Assembly: GCA_017447165.1 (NCBI GenBank)
Contig: JAFSOD010000001.1
Coordinates: 1 to 64,000 of the forward strand
Direction of reading: 5' to 3'
DNA length: 64,000 nucleotides
From: Bacilli bacterium
Lineage (GTDB): Bacteria; Bacillota_I; Bacilli_A; RFN20; CAG-826
Positions within the stretch are counted from its first letter, which is position 1. Every line of letters begins with the position of its first letter. Below the pieces are notes generated by a model. It ran no database searches. It was not told where the DNA came from and was given only the letters and a program-made list of their open reading frames with translations. This document shows, in pieces, positions 52,703 through 62,685 of the stretch. Made by a program: the position numbers and the translations under genes.

Positions 52703-54355
52703 TTAGTTAATATAGATTCCATATTTAAGAAGGTGTTTTGTCTTCCTGATTAGGTATGGTTCCGTTTGAATCAGGATGTCATCATCCATAGAAGAAATAG
52801 TGGAAATATCACCAGCTTCTCCAAGAACAAAGGTGATGTGATCTCTATCATGAATGATTACCCTACTAAAGACTTTGTTAAGTGGAAAGTCAATTAAAGA
52901 AGAAATGGTTCTGTCGTACGGTGATAGGACCTTTTTAAATTGATATAGATAATCGTTAATGGTAGTAGCGGTGCTTATTGAATTCTCAAGAGCTACTTTC
53001 TTTTGATATAGCGGTTTTAGCTTTTCCTTATAAGCCTTGTTGACCTCGCGATAAAACTCATCATCAATATCTTTGTACTTTTTGAATTTTGCTTGTAAAA
53101 CATCTATTTTTTCTTGCAATTCCTGTATTTCTTTCTTCTTTTTCTCTACGTCATTTTTAGAATTGAAGGATTCCTCTAGCAAATCAAAGAAGTTCTTTTT
53201 ATTAGTGATAATCTTGTTTACAACCTTAAGAGTAATGATATCGATAACATCTAAAGGAAGATCATCATTTTCACAAGTCTTTCTTTCTCGATTTGATGCA
53301 CAGTGGAAAATTCTAGACTCTGATGCCTTACCTCTATTGTTTATTTTGAAATTATAGTTTTTACCACACTTTCCACACATGAAGAGACCAGAATAAATGC
53401 TCTTATTAAAACAGATTTTACCTTCTCGTTTTTCATCGTACTGAACCTGACTTTGATATTGAATGGCTTTCTGTTTTAACTTTTCATTAGCGGCCAGCCA
53501 TACTTCTTTAGTTACAATAGCGGGATGATTGTTCTCGATTAGAATAGTGGGTAGCGTTCCATCGTTTTTAAGTCGCTTTCCTCTTACGCCTTTAACGAAT
53601 GTTTTCTGTAAATAAGCAGCACCCATGTATTTCTCGTTATGGAGAATTTTTCTAAATGCCTGGAATGTCCATTTCTTAGTAAATCTAGGTTTTAGACCTC
53701 TCCTATCGAGCTCATCTACAATTGCCTGTCTAGTGTAATCCTTTAAATAAAGGTCATAGATTAATCTAACTGCCTCAGCTTCTTTTTCATCGATAACAAT
53801 ACTTCCATCTTTACCGCGATGATAACCATATAGCTGTTCGGGGTTGAAATAAGCTTTTTTATCTTTGAAGTTTTTAGCGTAGCTCATCCTAACATTGTCA
53901 CTGATGACTTTCGATTCATTAGCGGCATGAGCACTTAATACGTTAATGACTAATTCGCTATCCATATTAAAAGAAGAAATATTCTCCGTTTCAAAATAGA
54001 CTTCTACGTTGTTGTTCCTAAGAACCCTTAAGATGTTTATTGCATCTTCAGTGTTTCTAGAAAATCTAGATAAGGACTTAGTGATGATTAAATCGATTTG
54101 ACCACTTAAGGCTTTATCTATCATCTTTTGGAATTTTTTTCTTTTATAAATAGAAGTACCAGTTACTCCATCATCAACGAAAACCCCACAAAATTCATAA
54201 GCGGGATTTGTCATGATCATCTTGGTATAGGTTTCAATTTGATAAGTTAGAGAATTCTCCTGGTCTTCACTTTTAGAAGAAACGCGGGTATAAGCGCATA
54301 CTCTTCTTTTACCAACAGGGGTAACTTTATTAATTTGAATTATTTCTTGAGCCAT
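52703..54355 (-). CDS. Large serine recombinase B, intact copy
   Basis: The 550-residue recombinase has a resolvase domain with the catalytic Ser in RVCAYTRVSSKSEDQ, the GVFVDDGVTGTSIYKRKKFQ and LIITKSLSRFSRN segments, a recombinase domain (LYGYHRGKDGSI, WTFQAFRKILHNEKYMGAAY), a zinc ribbon (CGKCGKNYNF ... C) and a coiled coil. It is full length. It overlaps the stop of recombinase A (54340) by 16 bases. A near-identical layout recurs at 56897-60231, so this is one half of a duplicated pair. Confidence 0.92.
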   Translation of the reverse strand: MAQEIIQINKVTPVGKRRVCAYTRVSSKSEDQENSLTYQIETYTKMIMTNPAYEFCGVFVDDGVTGTSIYKRKKFQKMIDKALSGQIDLIITKSLSRFSRNTEDAINILRVLRNNNVEVYFETENISSFNMDSELVINVLSAHAANESKVISDNVRMSYAKNFKDKKAYFNPEQLYGYHRGKDGSIVIDEKEAEAVRLIYDLYLKDYTRQAIVDELDRRGLKPRFTKKWTFQAFRKILHNEKYMGAAYLQKTFVKGVRGKRLKNDGTLPTILIENNHPAIVTKEVWLAANEKLKQKAIQYQSQVQYDEKREGKICFNKSIYSGLFMCGKCGKNYNFKINNRGKASESRIFHCASNRERKTCENDDLPLDVIDIITLKVVNKIITNKKNFFDLLEESFNSKNDVEKKKKEIQELQEKIDVLQAKFKKYKDIDDEFYREVNKAYKEKLKPLYQKKVALENSISTATTINDYLYQFKKVLSPYDRTISSLIDFPLNKVFSRVIIHDRDHITFVLGEAGDISTISSMDDDILIQTEPYLIRKTKHLLKYGIYIN

Positions 54356-55659
54356 GGGTAATCCTCCAATCTTACAATTTTGTATTTATAAACTTTAGCG
54401 GTAATAGGAGAAGTGTAATAACCATGTACAACTTCTTCTAAATCATTTATCTTTTTGATATTTTTGCTGATGCTTTCTTTAGAAACGTGGTGACCAGCAT
54501 TATCAATAATGGTGATAGAGTTATCTTCATTAACGATTACTTCATCGATAAGTTTTAAATAACATTCATCGTTATCCATATTTGTTATTAAAGAGGCGAT
54601 TTCCTTGCTTCTAGCTTCAGAGATAAAGGATTGATATGTTTCACCAGATAAAGTGTCTAATTTAGCCTTTAATTCATTTAGATGCTTCTTGGCTTCTTTA
54701 TAATCGTTAGATAATCTTTCATCATCTTCTTCTGAGTCGGTTTCCATCTTTTCTTCAATGATGGCTTTGAGTCTATTTTCAGTAGTGATGATTTCTTCCT
54801 TAACTTTGTTAAGTTCCTCTTGCTTATGAGAAGCTTGGCCTATAGAAGTTAAGCAATCTAAAAGATTAGCGGTAAGAGAACTATCAAAATAATACGATTT
54901 CATCGCTTTGATACAAATAGCATTTATCTCTTCTTCTTGAATAGGGGGAAGGCTACATTTTTCTTTCTCTATATTTCTTCTATTAACGTTGCAGCTATAC
55001 ATTTGTTTGCCATCACTTCTTGATTGATAAACAAGCTTTTTACCGCAAATGCCACAATAGAGTTTTGCAGAAAGAGGATTGCTGCTGTCAGGTCTAAGGA
55101 ATCTGTCATTCTTTTTATACTCAATGATAGTTTGTACTAAATCAAAAGCCTCTCTAGAAATAATGGCAGGGTGGTGGTTCTTTACTAACCACATGTCCGC
55201 GTATTTTCCGTCTTTATTGCTTCTAGATTCGTGAGATAAATAATCAATGACTACAGTCTTTTGAAGAATTAAATCACCTTTATATTTCTCGTTTTGGAGA
55301 ATCTGCATGATGTTTTGACGGTTCCATTTCTCTTTGCCTGAACCAGTTAAGTAGTGGTTACCTTCTAAATAAGCGATGATTTCTTTTATTGATTTATTAG
55401 CGAGATAAAGATTAAAGATGGCTCTAACGATATCGGCTTGAGTTTCATCAATTATCATGTTCCCGTTTTCATCTTTGGTATAACCAAGGAACTTCTCAGT
55501 TGGTACTTTCCAGTTACCATCTCTCATCCTTTTTCTAATTCCCCATTTAACGTTATCAGAGATGTTTTTCGCTTCTTCTTGAGCAATAGAGGAGTGGAAC
55601 GTCAAAACCATATCGGTTCTGGTATCTAAAGATGAAAGGTTTTCTTTTGACTTCAAAGG
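54340..55659 (-). pseudogene. Large serine recombinase A, N-terminally truncated copy
   Basis: From about 55659 the minus frame reads SKENLSSLDTRTDMVLTFHS, SIAQEEAKNISDNVKWG, FLGYTKDENGNM, NRQNIMQILQNEKYKGDLIL, a zinc ribbon (CGICGKKLVYQ) and a coiled coil. It matches the complete recombinase at 58534-60231. The first ~150 residues with the catalytic Ser are absent; the open frame beyond 55659 (to 55731) is antisense to the XRE gene and looks unrelated. The break coincides with the start of the XRE/BRO gene pair, which probably arrived with the element that cut it. Confidence 0.85.
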
Positions 55660-55678
55660 TATACGCGAAAAAAACGGT

Positions 55679-56041
55679 ATGAGCATAGAAGATATTGCTG
55701 AGCTTTTAGGTATTACTCCTGGCCATGTCAAAAAAATAGAAAGAAAAGTGGTTCCTTTAACTGATGAAATAGCTAAGAAATTTAGCGAACTATATCAAAT
55801 GGATATTAGACCATACAGATTGCCTAAAATAGATACACCAGAAGTCAATTCTTTTGAACCTAAAACGATAATTCCTTCAAAAAAATTAGATTTGTTTAGC
55901 GATTCATCTGGGAAAGCGTTAAATTTGGCTCTTAAGAGAAAACACGCAAAAGCAGCTAATAAACTCATGTCACTATACCAAAAGATAGGTGATATTAGAG
56001 CCATCGTTGACTCAGTGTTTTTGGAAGGTGGTGATGATTAA
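55679..56041 (+). CDS. XRE-type HTH protein
   Basis: The 120-residue protein has an N-terminal HTH (SIEDIAELLGITPGHVKKIE, then RKVVPLTDEIAKKFSELYQM) and a tail of helices. The frame is open upstream (FKGIREKNG precedes the Met), which belongs to the HTH motif, so the original start may have been cut off at the junction near 55659. It abuts the BRO-like gene (TAATG, coupled). The pair resembles a phage or ICE regulatory cassette. Confidence 0.6.
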   Translation: MSIEDIAELLGITPGHVKKIERKVVPLTDEIAKKFSELYQMDIRPYRLPKIDTPEVNSFEPKTIIPSKKLDLFSDSSGKALNLALKRKHAKAANKLMSLYQKIGDIRAIVDSVFLEGGDD

Positions 56042-56601
56042 TGGGAAATACCAGTTTTAAACCATTCGTTATCGCTAAAGAACCTAAGGTTAAATTAAGA
56101 ACTATGGTTGTTAATGGAGAGGTTTACTATTCCCTCCTAGATATTGGACACGCTATAGGAATTGGCAATCCTCATGAAACAAAAAGATATTTGGATGATA
56201 AAGAAATATATCGAGGAAATTTAAAAACAAGCCCATCCTTTATTAGTGTTAAAAATGTCCTTAGAATGTTGTTTTATGCAAAAAACAAAGTTTTGAGTGA
56301 TTTTGTACCATGGCTTATCAATGTGTTGCTTCCTTATGAAGTTAGAAATGGAACAATAATAATTAATGAAGATGAGGCGATTGTATCAAAACAAGCCACC
56401 CCAGAATATATTAATGAAGATGATGATCTAGATGATGATTCGTATCCTATATTGAATAAAGAACTAAGAAAACAAATATTCATATTTGAGAGAGAGCTTC
56501 TTAAAGTTGAACAATTGTTTATGGATATCGGGGATTTGTTAGATTCAGCTAATGAAATAATTAATCCCGAAAGCATAAAAAAGACTTCAGTTAATCAATG
56601 A
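56041..56601 (+). CDS. BRO-N-domain phage-type protein
   Basis: The 186-residue protein has a BRO/Ant-type N-terminal domain (VNGEVYYSLLDIGHAIGIGN, then PHETKRYLDDKEIYRGNL, FISVKNVLRMLFYAKNKVLS) and an acidic linker (INEDDDLDDDSYPILN) before a C-terminal helix. It is coupled to the XRE gene upstream. Another BRO gene lies at 2451. A terminator with TTTTTT follows. Confidence 0.75.
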   Translation: MGNTSFKPFVIAKEPKVKLRTMVVNGEVYYSLLDIGHAIGIGNPHETKRYLDDKEIYRGNLKTSPSFISVKNVLRMLFYAKNKVLSDFVPWLINVLLPYEVRNGTIIINEDEAIVSKQATPEYINEDDDLDDDSYPILNKELRKQIFIFERELLKVEQLFMDIGDLLDSANEIINPESIKKTSVNQ

Positions 56602-56603
56602 AA

Positions 56604-56633
56604 AGGGTGATGCAAAATGCATCATCTTTTTTG
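56604..56633 (+). terminator. Terminator after the BRO gene
   Basis: A GATGCA/TGCATC stem with loop AAA is extended by flanking pairs and followed by TTTTTT. Confidence 0.8.
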
Positions 56634-56635
56634 TT

Positions 56636-56862
56636 TTAAACTGGTTAAGAGGGTTTAACCCTCGTGTCCGTCCAGTTTTTATAAGGGGTTTTTATGTGTC
56701 CAGTTACAAATTGATAAAAGCTGTATTCACAAGACCGAATATAGCGAAAAATGTTAAAAATAAGAAAAAACACGCACTTTTTCGTACGTGTCTCGACAAT
56801 CGATGATGCCTTCAAATGTCGGCACCCTAATAAATTTTGGTAGCAAATGTCGGCACCCTAAT
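56636..56862. repeat. Inverted and direct repeats between element ends
   Basis: AACTGG...CCAGTT flanks a nested GAGGGTT/AACCCTC hairpin (56640-56680). A second GTCCAGTT follows near 56698. Two identical 19-base words (CAAATGTCGGCACCCTAAT at 56813-56831 and 56844-56862) are spaced 31 bases, much like the pair at 52109. This looks like stacked ends of lost IS elements; no gene is seen here. Confidence 0.55.
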
Positions 56863-56896
56863 TTTATATCATAAAAAAAGAGGAAACTCAATTCCT

Positions 56897-58549
56897 CTAG
56901 TTGATATAAATACCATATTTCAATCGATGTCGCGACTTTCTGATGTAGTAGGTTTCTTCTTGAATTAGGATATCATTTTCCATTGATGTGATGGTGGAGA
57001 TGTCGCCAGCGTTTCCAAGAATGAATGTGATGTGATCTCTATCGTGGATAATTACCCTACTGAATATTTTATTAAGTGGGAATCCTTCAAGTGTGGTGAT
57101 GACGCTACTATATGGAGCGAGAGTTTTCTTAAATTGATATAAGTAATCAGAGATGTTTGTCGCGGTATTAACTGTATTCTCAAGTTCAAGTTTCTTCATA
57201 TAAAGTGGCTTGAGCTTTTCATTATAGGCTTTATTGATATCGCGGTAGAACTCATCATCGATGTCTTTATATTTATCGAATTTTTGCTGTAATTCATCAA
57301 TTTTTCCTCGCAAAACTTAAATTTCTTTCTTCTTTTTATCAATGCTATTCTTCTCATTAAAAGAATCTTCAAGTAGTTTATAGAAGCTATTTTTATTGGT
57401 GATAATCTTGTTAATAACATTGATGGTAATAATATCAATAACATCTAGTGGCAAGTCATCATTGTCGCAGAGTTTTCTATTAGCGTTACTGGCACATATA
57501 AAGACCCTTTGTTCTGTTGGCTTTCTTTTATTGTTGACTTTAAAGCGATAGTTTTTACCACACTTTCCACACATAAATAAAGCAGAGTAAATGCTCTTAT
57601 TGATGCCGAGTTTACCTTCACGACTACTGTCGCTTGAATCTTTTTGCTGATATTTAAGAGTGTTATTTTTAAGCTTCTCATTTGCCTTCATCCATATTTC
57701 TTTTGTTACTATCGCAGGATGGTTATTTTCAATTAGAACAGTTGGCATTGTTCCATCGTTTTTGATTCTCTTACCTCTAATTCCTTTGACAAATGTCTTT
57801 TGTAGATAAGCCGCACCCATGTACTTTTCGTTTTGCATTATTATTCTAAATTTATCGAAATTCCATTCTTTAGAGAATCTGGGCTTATATCCTTTCGCGA
57901 TAAGCTCATCTTTAATTTCTTGTCTTGTCTTGTCCTGTAAGAATAAATCATAGATAAGTCTAACTGCCTCAGCTTCTTTTTCATCGATAACAATACTTCC
58001 ATCTTTCCCTTTATGAAATCCATATAGAAGTTCTGGATTAAAGTATGCTTTTCTATCTTTAAAGTTTTTAGCGTAGCTCATTCTGACGTTGTCGCTGATG
58101 GTTTTGGATTCTTCAGCTGCGTGAGCACTAAGGACATTAATAACTAATTCGCTATCCATATCAAAGGATGAGATGTTTTCCGTTTCAAAATAGACCTCAA
58201 CATTATTCGCTCTTAGTACTCTAATAACATTTATCGCGTCAATAGCGTTCCTTGAGAACCTGGATAAGGATTTAGTAATGATTAAGTCGATTTGGCCGCT
58301 CAAAGCCTTATTTACCATCTTTTGGAACTCTTTTCTTTTATAGATAGAGGTACCGGTGACACCATCATCAATAAAGACTCCAGCAAATTCATAGTCTGGG
58401 TTCATCATTATCATCTTGGTATAAAACTCAATTTGATAGCCTAATGAGTTCTCCTGGTCTTCACTTTTAGAAGAAACACGAGCATAGGCACATACTCTTT
58501 TCTTATTAGGATTAACTATTTTATTAATTTGGATTACTTGTTTTTCCAT
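56897..58549 (-). pseudogene. Large serine recombinase B, copy with one nonsense codon
   Basis: This copy runs in one frame from 58549 to 56897 except for a TAA at 57317-57319, where its intact relative (52703) has a Gln codon in KKKEIQELQEK. Before it are the catalytic Ser in RVCAYARVSSKSEDQ, recombinase domain and zinc ribbon (CGKCGKNYRF). After it are the coiled coil and the C-terminal FPLNKIFSRVIIHDRDHITF. Translation would stop in the coiled coil. A 410-residue product could still be made but would lack the part thought to control integration direction. It overlaps recombinase A by 16 bases. Confidence 0.85.
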
Positions 58550-60231
58550 GATTTGTCCTCCAATCTGATGATTTTATATCTATATACTTTTCCGGTAAGT
58601 AAAGAGGAGTAGTAGCCATGAATCACTTCTTTGAGTGATGTTAAGGCCTTGATGTTATCGCTAATTTCTTCTTTAGAAAGATTAATACCAGCGTTATCGA
58701 TAATGGTGATGTTGTTATCGCTATCAATGATTACTTCATCGACCAACCTCAGATAACATTCATCGTTAGTCCCGCTACTAATTAATTCTTTGATTTCTTT
58801 ACATCTATTTTCAGAAATGAATGAATCGTATGTCGCGACAGATAATGATCCAAGTTTTACTCTTAGCTCATTCAGGTGCTTTTTAACTTCCTTATATTCT
58901 TTAGAAAGCCTTTCATCATCAGTTTCTGAATCGGATTCAAGTTTCTCAGTGACTATTTCTTTTAGTCTATTTTCAGCGTTATTAATGTCATCCTTGACTT
59001 TGTTAAATTCTTCTTGTTTGGTAGATGCAGAACCTAGATTAGATAAAGTGCATATTAATGTCGCAGTTAAATCTTCATTTGAGTAATATTCTTTCAATGC
59101 TTTTATAACAACCGCGTTAATATCATCTTCAAGAATAGGCTTAAGCTTACATTGATTTCTTTTAAGCTCTCTTCTTTTAACATTGCAACTAAAGACATGT
59201 TTATTGTCGCTTCTATTTTGGAAGAAGAGCGGCCTACCACATAGCTCACAATAAATCTTTGTTGATAGTGGACTTCCAATACCAGGACGTAAATATCTAT
59301 CTTCTTTCTTTTGAGAGATGATAGTTTGAACAAGTTCAAATACTTCTCTAGAAATAATCGCTGGATGATGATTCTTTACCAACCATAAATCAGCGTATTT
59401 ACCGTTACGATTATCTTTAGATTCATGAGACAAGTAATCTGTTACTACAGTCTTTTGAAGTAATAAATCGCCACAATATTTTTCATTTTGAAGAATGACC
59501 ATGATGTTCTGACGATGCCATTTACTTTTACCAGCGCCAGTGAGGTAGTGGTTACCTTCTAAATATTCAATGATTTCATTTATTGATTTATTAGAAAGAT
59601 ATAGATTAAAGATAGCCCTAACGATATCAGCTTGAGCTTCATCAATTATCATGTTTCCGTCTTCATCCTTGGTATAACCAAGAAACTTATCAGTTGCGAC
59701 AGTCCAATTACCTTCTCTCATCTTTTTATGAATTGACCACTTGACGTTATCGCTGATATTTTTAGATTCTTCTTGAGCGATGGAGGAGTGGAAGGTCAGA
59801 ATCATATCGGTCTTTGTATCTAAAGAGGATAAATTCTCCTTTTCAAATTTAATCTCCACATCAATCGCGCGAAGTTCTCTAATAATGGTGAGGATATCTA
59901 ACGTATTTCTTCCTAATCTAGATACAGACTTAATTAAAATAAGGTCGACATTTCCTTTTCGACATTCATTTAGCAAAGCATTAAGTCCATCTCTTTTCTT
60001 CAAAGAAGTACCTGAGATACCTTCATCAGAATACATTCCGACAAACTCCCAATTAGGATTAGAAGTAATCTTCTTTGTATATTCATCTACCTGTGCTTTA
60101 AAAGAGTGAATCTGATCTTCCGTATCAGTAGACACTCTTGCGTATGCCGCTACACGTTTCTTTTTGATATCAAGACCGGTAGAGGCCATATACTGCGCTG
60201 GACTAGCTATTCTAATTACTTCCTTTTCCAT
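58534..60231 (-). CDS. Large serine recombinase A, intact copy
   Basis: The 565-residue recombinase has the catalytic Ser in RVAAYARVSTDTEDQIHSFK, the GMYSDEGISGTSLKKRDGLN and LILIKSVSRLGRN segments, a recombinase domain (FLGYTKDEDGNM, WHRQNIMVILQNEKYCGDLL), a zinc ribbon (CELCGRPLFFQ ... C ... C) and a coiled coil. The start is one of two adjacent ATGs (60231 or 60234); the frame reaches 60306 but that part looks non-coding. It is followed by recombinase B with 16 bases of overlap. Confidence 0.9.
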   Translation of the reverse strand: MEKEVIRIASPAQYMASTGLDIKKKRVAAYARVSTDTEDQIHSFKAQVDEYTKKITSNPNWEFVGMYSDEGISGTSLKKRDGLNALLNECRKGNVDLILIKSVSRLGRNTLDILTIIRELRAIDVEIKFEKENLSSLDTKTDMILTFHSSIAQEESKNISDNVKWSIHKKMREGNWTVATDKFLGYTKDEDGNMIIDEAQADIVRAIFNLYLSNKSINEIIEYLEGNHYLTGAGKSKWHRQNIMVILQNEKYCGDLLLQKTVVTDYLSHESKDNRNGKYADLWLVKNHHPAIISREVFELVQTIISQKKEDRYLRPGIGSPLSTKIYCELCGRPLFFQNRSDNKHVFSCNVKRRELKRNQCKLKPILEDDINAVVIKALKEYYSNEDLTATLICTLSNLGSASTKQEEFNKVKDDINNAENRLKEIVTEKLESDSETDDERLSKEYKEVKKHLNELRVKLGSLSVATYDSFISENRCKEIKELISSGTNDECYLRLVDEVIIDSDNNITIIDNAGINLSKEEISDNIKALTSLKEVIHGYYSSLLTGKVYRYKIIRLEDKSWKNK

Positions 60232-60253
60232 CATGTGTATATTGCCGTAAAAC

Positions 60254-60417
60254 TCACTTAATATCAATATAATTGATATTATTAATTGTAGAAAGCTTAT
60301 ACTCATGACGAAGTGCGATTAAAAGACCATACCACTCTTGGTACGAGATTTTCTTTTCTTTTAATAACTTATCTAATATCGCTACTTGGAATTCGTAACA
60401 GACATCCTTCGTCACAA
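60254..60417 (-). pseudogene. Small SHOCT-like gene with a frameshift
   Basis: From a GTG at 60417, 9 bases after GGAGG, the minus strand reads VTKDVCYEFQVAILDKLLK. Then, one frame over, EKKISYQEWYGLLIALRHEY to a TGA at 60254. Together this is a SHOCT-like small helical protein (DKLL-EKKIS--E), often encoded just before serine recombinases in gut Firmicutes. The break is in a run of six A bases; one extra A restores the frame. It ends about 20 bases before the recombinase start. Confidence 0.5.
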
Positions 60418-60524
60418 ATGAAAGCCTCCGTATTTCTACGAAGGCATATCCATTGTTATTTATTTCCGCGACAATAATGTATCAATACGAATATGATTTG
60501 TAAACATTCATATTGTGGGGATTA

Positions 60525-60788
60525 TTAATAATCCAAAATTATTTTTCTTACGATTCCTCTACACATTTTCTTTAAATTTTTAGAATCAACAAGCCATTCC
60601 TGACCATTTGGCATAGAATATCTAAACCATTTCTCATCAGCATTTTTATTTTTGATTAGGTCTGAGGCGTTATCTACCGGAGTTACTTTAGTAACGAATT
60701 CCAATCTCACTGGGTGTTTCTCTAACCAAAGATCATATTCACCTTGTCCATTTTTAGATGATAATGTCACCTTACGTTCTAGAACCAT
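60525..60788 (-). CDS. Hypothetical small basic protein
   Basis: The 87-residue protein (ERKVTLSSKNGQGEYDLWLE, DEKWFRYSMPNGQEWLVDSK, CRGIVRKIILDY) is intact and lies between the recombinase unit and the UvrD fragment. No family is recognised. Many recombinase-bearing elements carry such small proteins. The ATG at 60788 is near the breakpoint where UvrD begins, so the gene may itself be cut upstream; no clear ribosome site is visible. Confidence 0.45.
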   Translation of the reverse strand: MVLERKVTLSSKNGQGEYDLWLEKHPVRLEFVTKVTPVDNASDLIKNKNADEKWFRYSMPNGQEWLVDSKNLKKMCRGIVRKIILDY

Positions 60789-60795
60789 GTAGTAA

Positions 60796-62106
60796 GCTTC
60801 ATATCGTAGCGATAGTGGATTTGAAGAATTAAAGAACTATTCCTTTAGGAACAATTACGAAAAGAACCGCGCTAGCCTCTTTTTAGATATCGTTAAAGAT
60901 TTATATCATTACTACATGGATTATCTCGCTAAAGAAGGAAAAATTGACTTTGATGATATGATTCTACAATCGATAGAAGGTCTCGACCAGACAAATAACT
61001 TCAAATTCAAATATATTATTGTTGATGAGTTTCAAGATATCTCAATCAGTAGGATGAAATTCCTCAAGAGACTTATTAAGCAAGGAGATTCTAAACTCTT
61101 TGCTGTTGGTGATGACTGGCAAGCGATTTATAGATTCTCTGGCTGTGATTTAAATATCTTCTTAGAATTCTCTAAATACTTTGGTGATTCAGCAATTACC
61201 AAAATAACAACCACACATAGAAACTCTCAAGAACTACAAGATATCGCCGGTCCTTTCATTAGAAAGAATCCTGAACAATTTAATAAGAGCATTAATTCGG
61301 CAAGGCATTTAGAAAATCCTGTACAAATCATGTATTACACAGAGAAAAAATACTATGCCTTCTTGGACACGCTACGAGAAATTTCTAAAAAGGACAAAGC
61401 TGCGAGTGTATTAATTCTTGGAAGAAATAATAAAGATTTCGAGGATATCGCTTTAGATAATAGAATCTTTATTGATTTCAGGGCTTCCGATGAAACAAAA
61501 ACAGTAGTGAGATGTACAAACTTCCCACAAATGAAATTGACTTATAGCACAGTCCATGGATCCAAAGGTCTAGAAGATGATTATGTCATTCTTATTAATG
61601 CAGACGATAATAGAATAGGTTTCCCTAACAAAATGGAAGATGATGAGCTTCTTGACTTGGTTTTAAGTCACAAGAGCGAATACGAATATGCAGAAGAAAG
61701 ACGTCTTTGGTATGTTGCTCTAACAAGAACAAGAAACTATACATACATAATTGCTAATTCAGAAAACCCATCAATTTTCCTTAAGGAAATAGAAAACCAA
61801 TGCGTTGTTATTAATAGTGATTATGCTCCGGAAGAAAGGAGAACTGAAATCAGCTGCCCTCACTGTAAAACTGGCAGACTAGTTTTAAGAACAAATGAAT
61901 CTGATGGTAGCAAGTTTTATGGTTGCTCCAATTATCCTTATTGCGATTATTCCATCAATGATATGAGAGCGGTGGCGAGAAACAAACGCTGCAGGAGATG
62001 TGGCGATTTTATGATTTTTAGAAAAGGAAAATGGGGCGCTTTCTATGGCTGCCACAATTATCCACGCTGCGACTATACCGAAGAATACGAACCTGAATCA
62101 AAATAA
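60796..62106 (+). pseudogene. UvrD-type helicase, N-terminally truncated
   Basis: The frame is open from 60796, with an ATG only at 60916. It has Walker B VDEFQD, motif III GDDWQAIYRFSG, THRNS, TVHGSKGLEDDYVI and the motif VI EERRLWYVALTRTRN of superfamily 1 helicases. Two zinc ribbons of the topoisomerase type follow (CPHCKTG...C...C and CRRCGDF...C...C). The Walker A (GxGKT) half is missing, so it cannot be an active helicase. It was probably cut by the recombinase-bearing element to its left. Confidence 0.85.
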
Positions 62107-62127
62107 ATTAATCATTAAAGATGAAAA

Positions 62128-62146
62128 AAGAGTGCTATGCACTCTT
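62128..62146. terminator. Bidirectional terminator between UvrD and XRE
   Basis: AAGAGTGC (62128-62135) / GCACTCTT (62139-62146) with loop TAT. The T run is weak on the plus strand, but AAAAAA precedes it and would serve the minus strand. Confidence 0.65.
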
Positions 62147-62154
62147 CAACTGAA

Positions 62155-62448
62155 TTAATTGATCAATTCGATTATTTTTATCAGTATCTGTTTCTTTTTT
62201 TCATCTAGACACTGATAAGCAGTAACTATCACATCTAATTCTTTAAATTTTGTATTTTCTTTAAAGAAATCACTGAGTGAAATACCAAATGCTTTACAGA
62301 CTTGTTCTAGAGTGTCAATTCTAGGACTATTTTTTGTTCTAAGCATATTTCTTATGGTTGATTTATGCATTCCTGCTCTTTTAGCTAATTCGTACTGCGA
62401 CCATTTCTTTGCTTTTAATAGTTCAGTTATACGCTTCTTGAAATCCAA
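62155..62448 (-). CDS. XRE-family HTH repressor
   Basis: The 97-residue regulator has a clear HTH: LLKAKKWSQYELAKRAGMHK, STIRNMLRTKNSPRIDTLEQ, VCKAFGISLSDFF. A C-terminal helical tail follows. The start is a TTG at 62448, 9 bases after AAAGGAGG. That ribosome site lies inside a perfect 8-base inverted repeat, suggesting autoregulation. It is divergent from the recombinase at 62669 and is its likely repressor. Confidence 0.85.
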   Translation of the reverse strand: MDFKKRITELLKAKKWSQYELAKRAGMHKSTIRNMLRTKNSPRIDTLEQVCKAFGISLSDFFKENTKFKELDVIVTAYQCLDEKKKQILIKIIELIN

Positions 62449-62450
62449 AT

Positions 62451-62473
62451 ATACACACCTCCTTTGTGTGTAT
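62451..62473. promoter_or_regulatory. Palindromic operator over the XRE ribosome site
   Basis: ATACACAC (62451-62458) / GTGTGTAT (62466-62473) with a 7-base spacer that contains the minus-strand AGGAGG. Located between divergent XRE and recombinase genes. Confidence 0.6.
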
Positions 62474-62487
62474 GTATCCGTAAAATG

Positions 62488-62685
62488 TCAACTCTATCAA
62501 GTCATTTAGTACATAAAAGGGTGCTAATAGCAAAGAATAATCAACTAATGGAGTATTGCAAAAAAGCAATAGAATCGAATTATGTACCAAAAAAGGAGGA
62601 GGAAATGTTAGCATCAGCCATTAAACGTTATGCAACTCTGTTGTTAGTCTTTGTTTGGAGAGGAAATAATGAAAAACGAGACTAA
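62488..62685 (+). CDS. Possible small protein before the recombinase
   Basis: From an ATG at 62488 a 65-residue frame reads HLVHKRVLIAKNNQLMEYCK and VPKKEEEMLASAIKRYATLL. It overlaps the recombinase start by 17 bases. It is basic and helical, with no family recognised. No ribosome site is visible, so it may be only the leader of the recombinase transcript. Confidence 0.3.
   Translation, partial: STLSSHLVHKRVLIAKNNQLMEYCKKAIESNYVPKKEEEMLASAIKRYATLLLVFVWRGNNEKRD

Noticed and set aside
55660-55731. Extra N-terminal residues for the truncated recombinase A
   Set aside because: This part of the open frame is antisense to the XRE gene and has no similarity to the intact recombinase, so homology ends near 55659.
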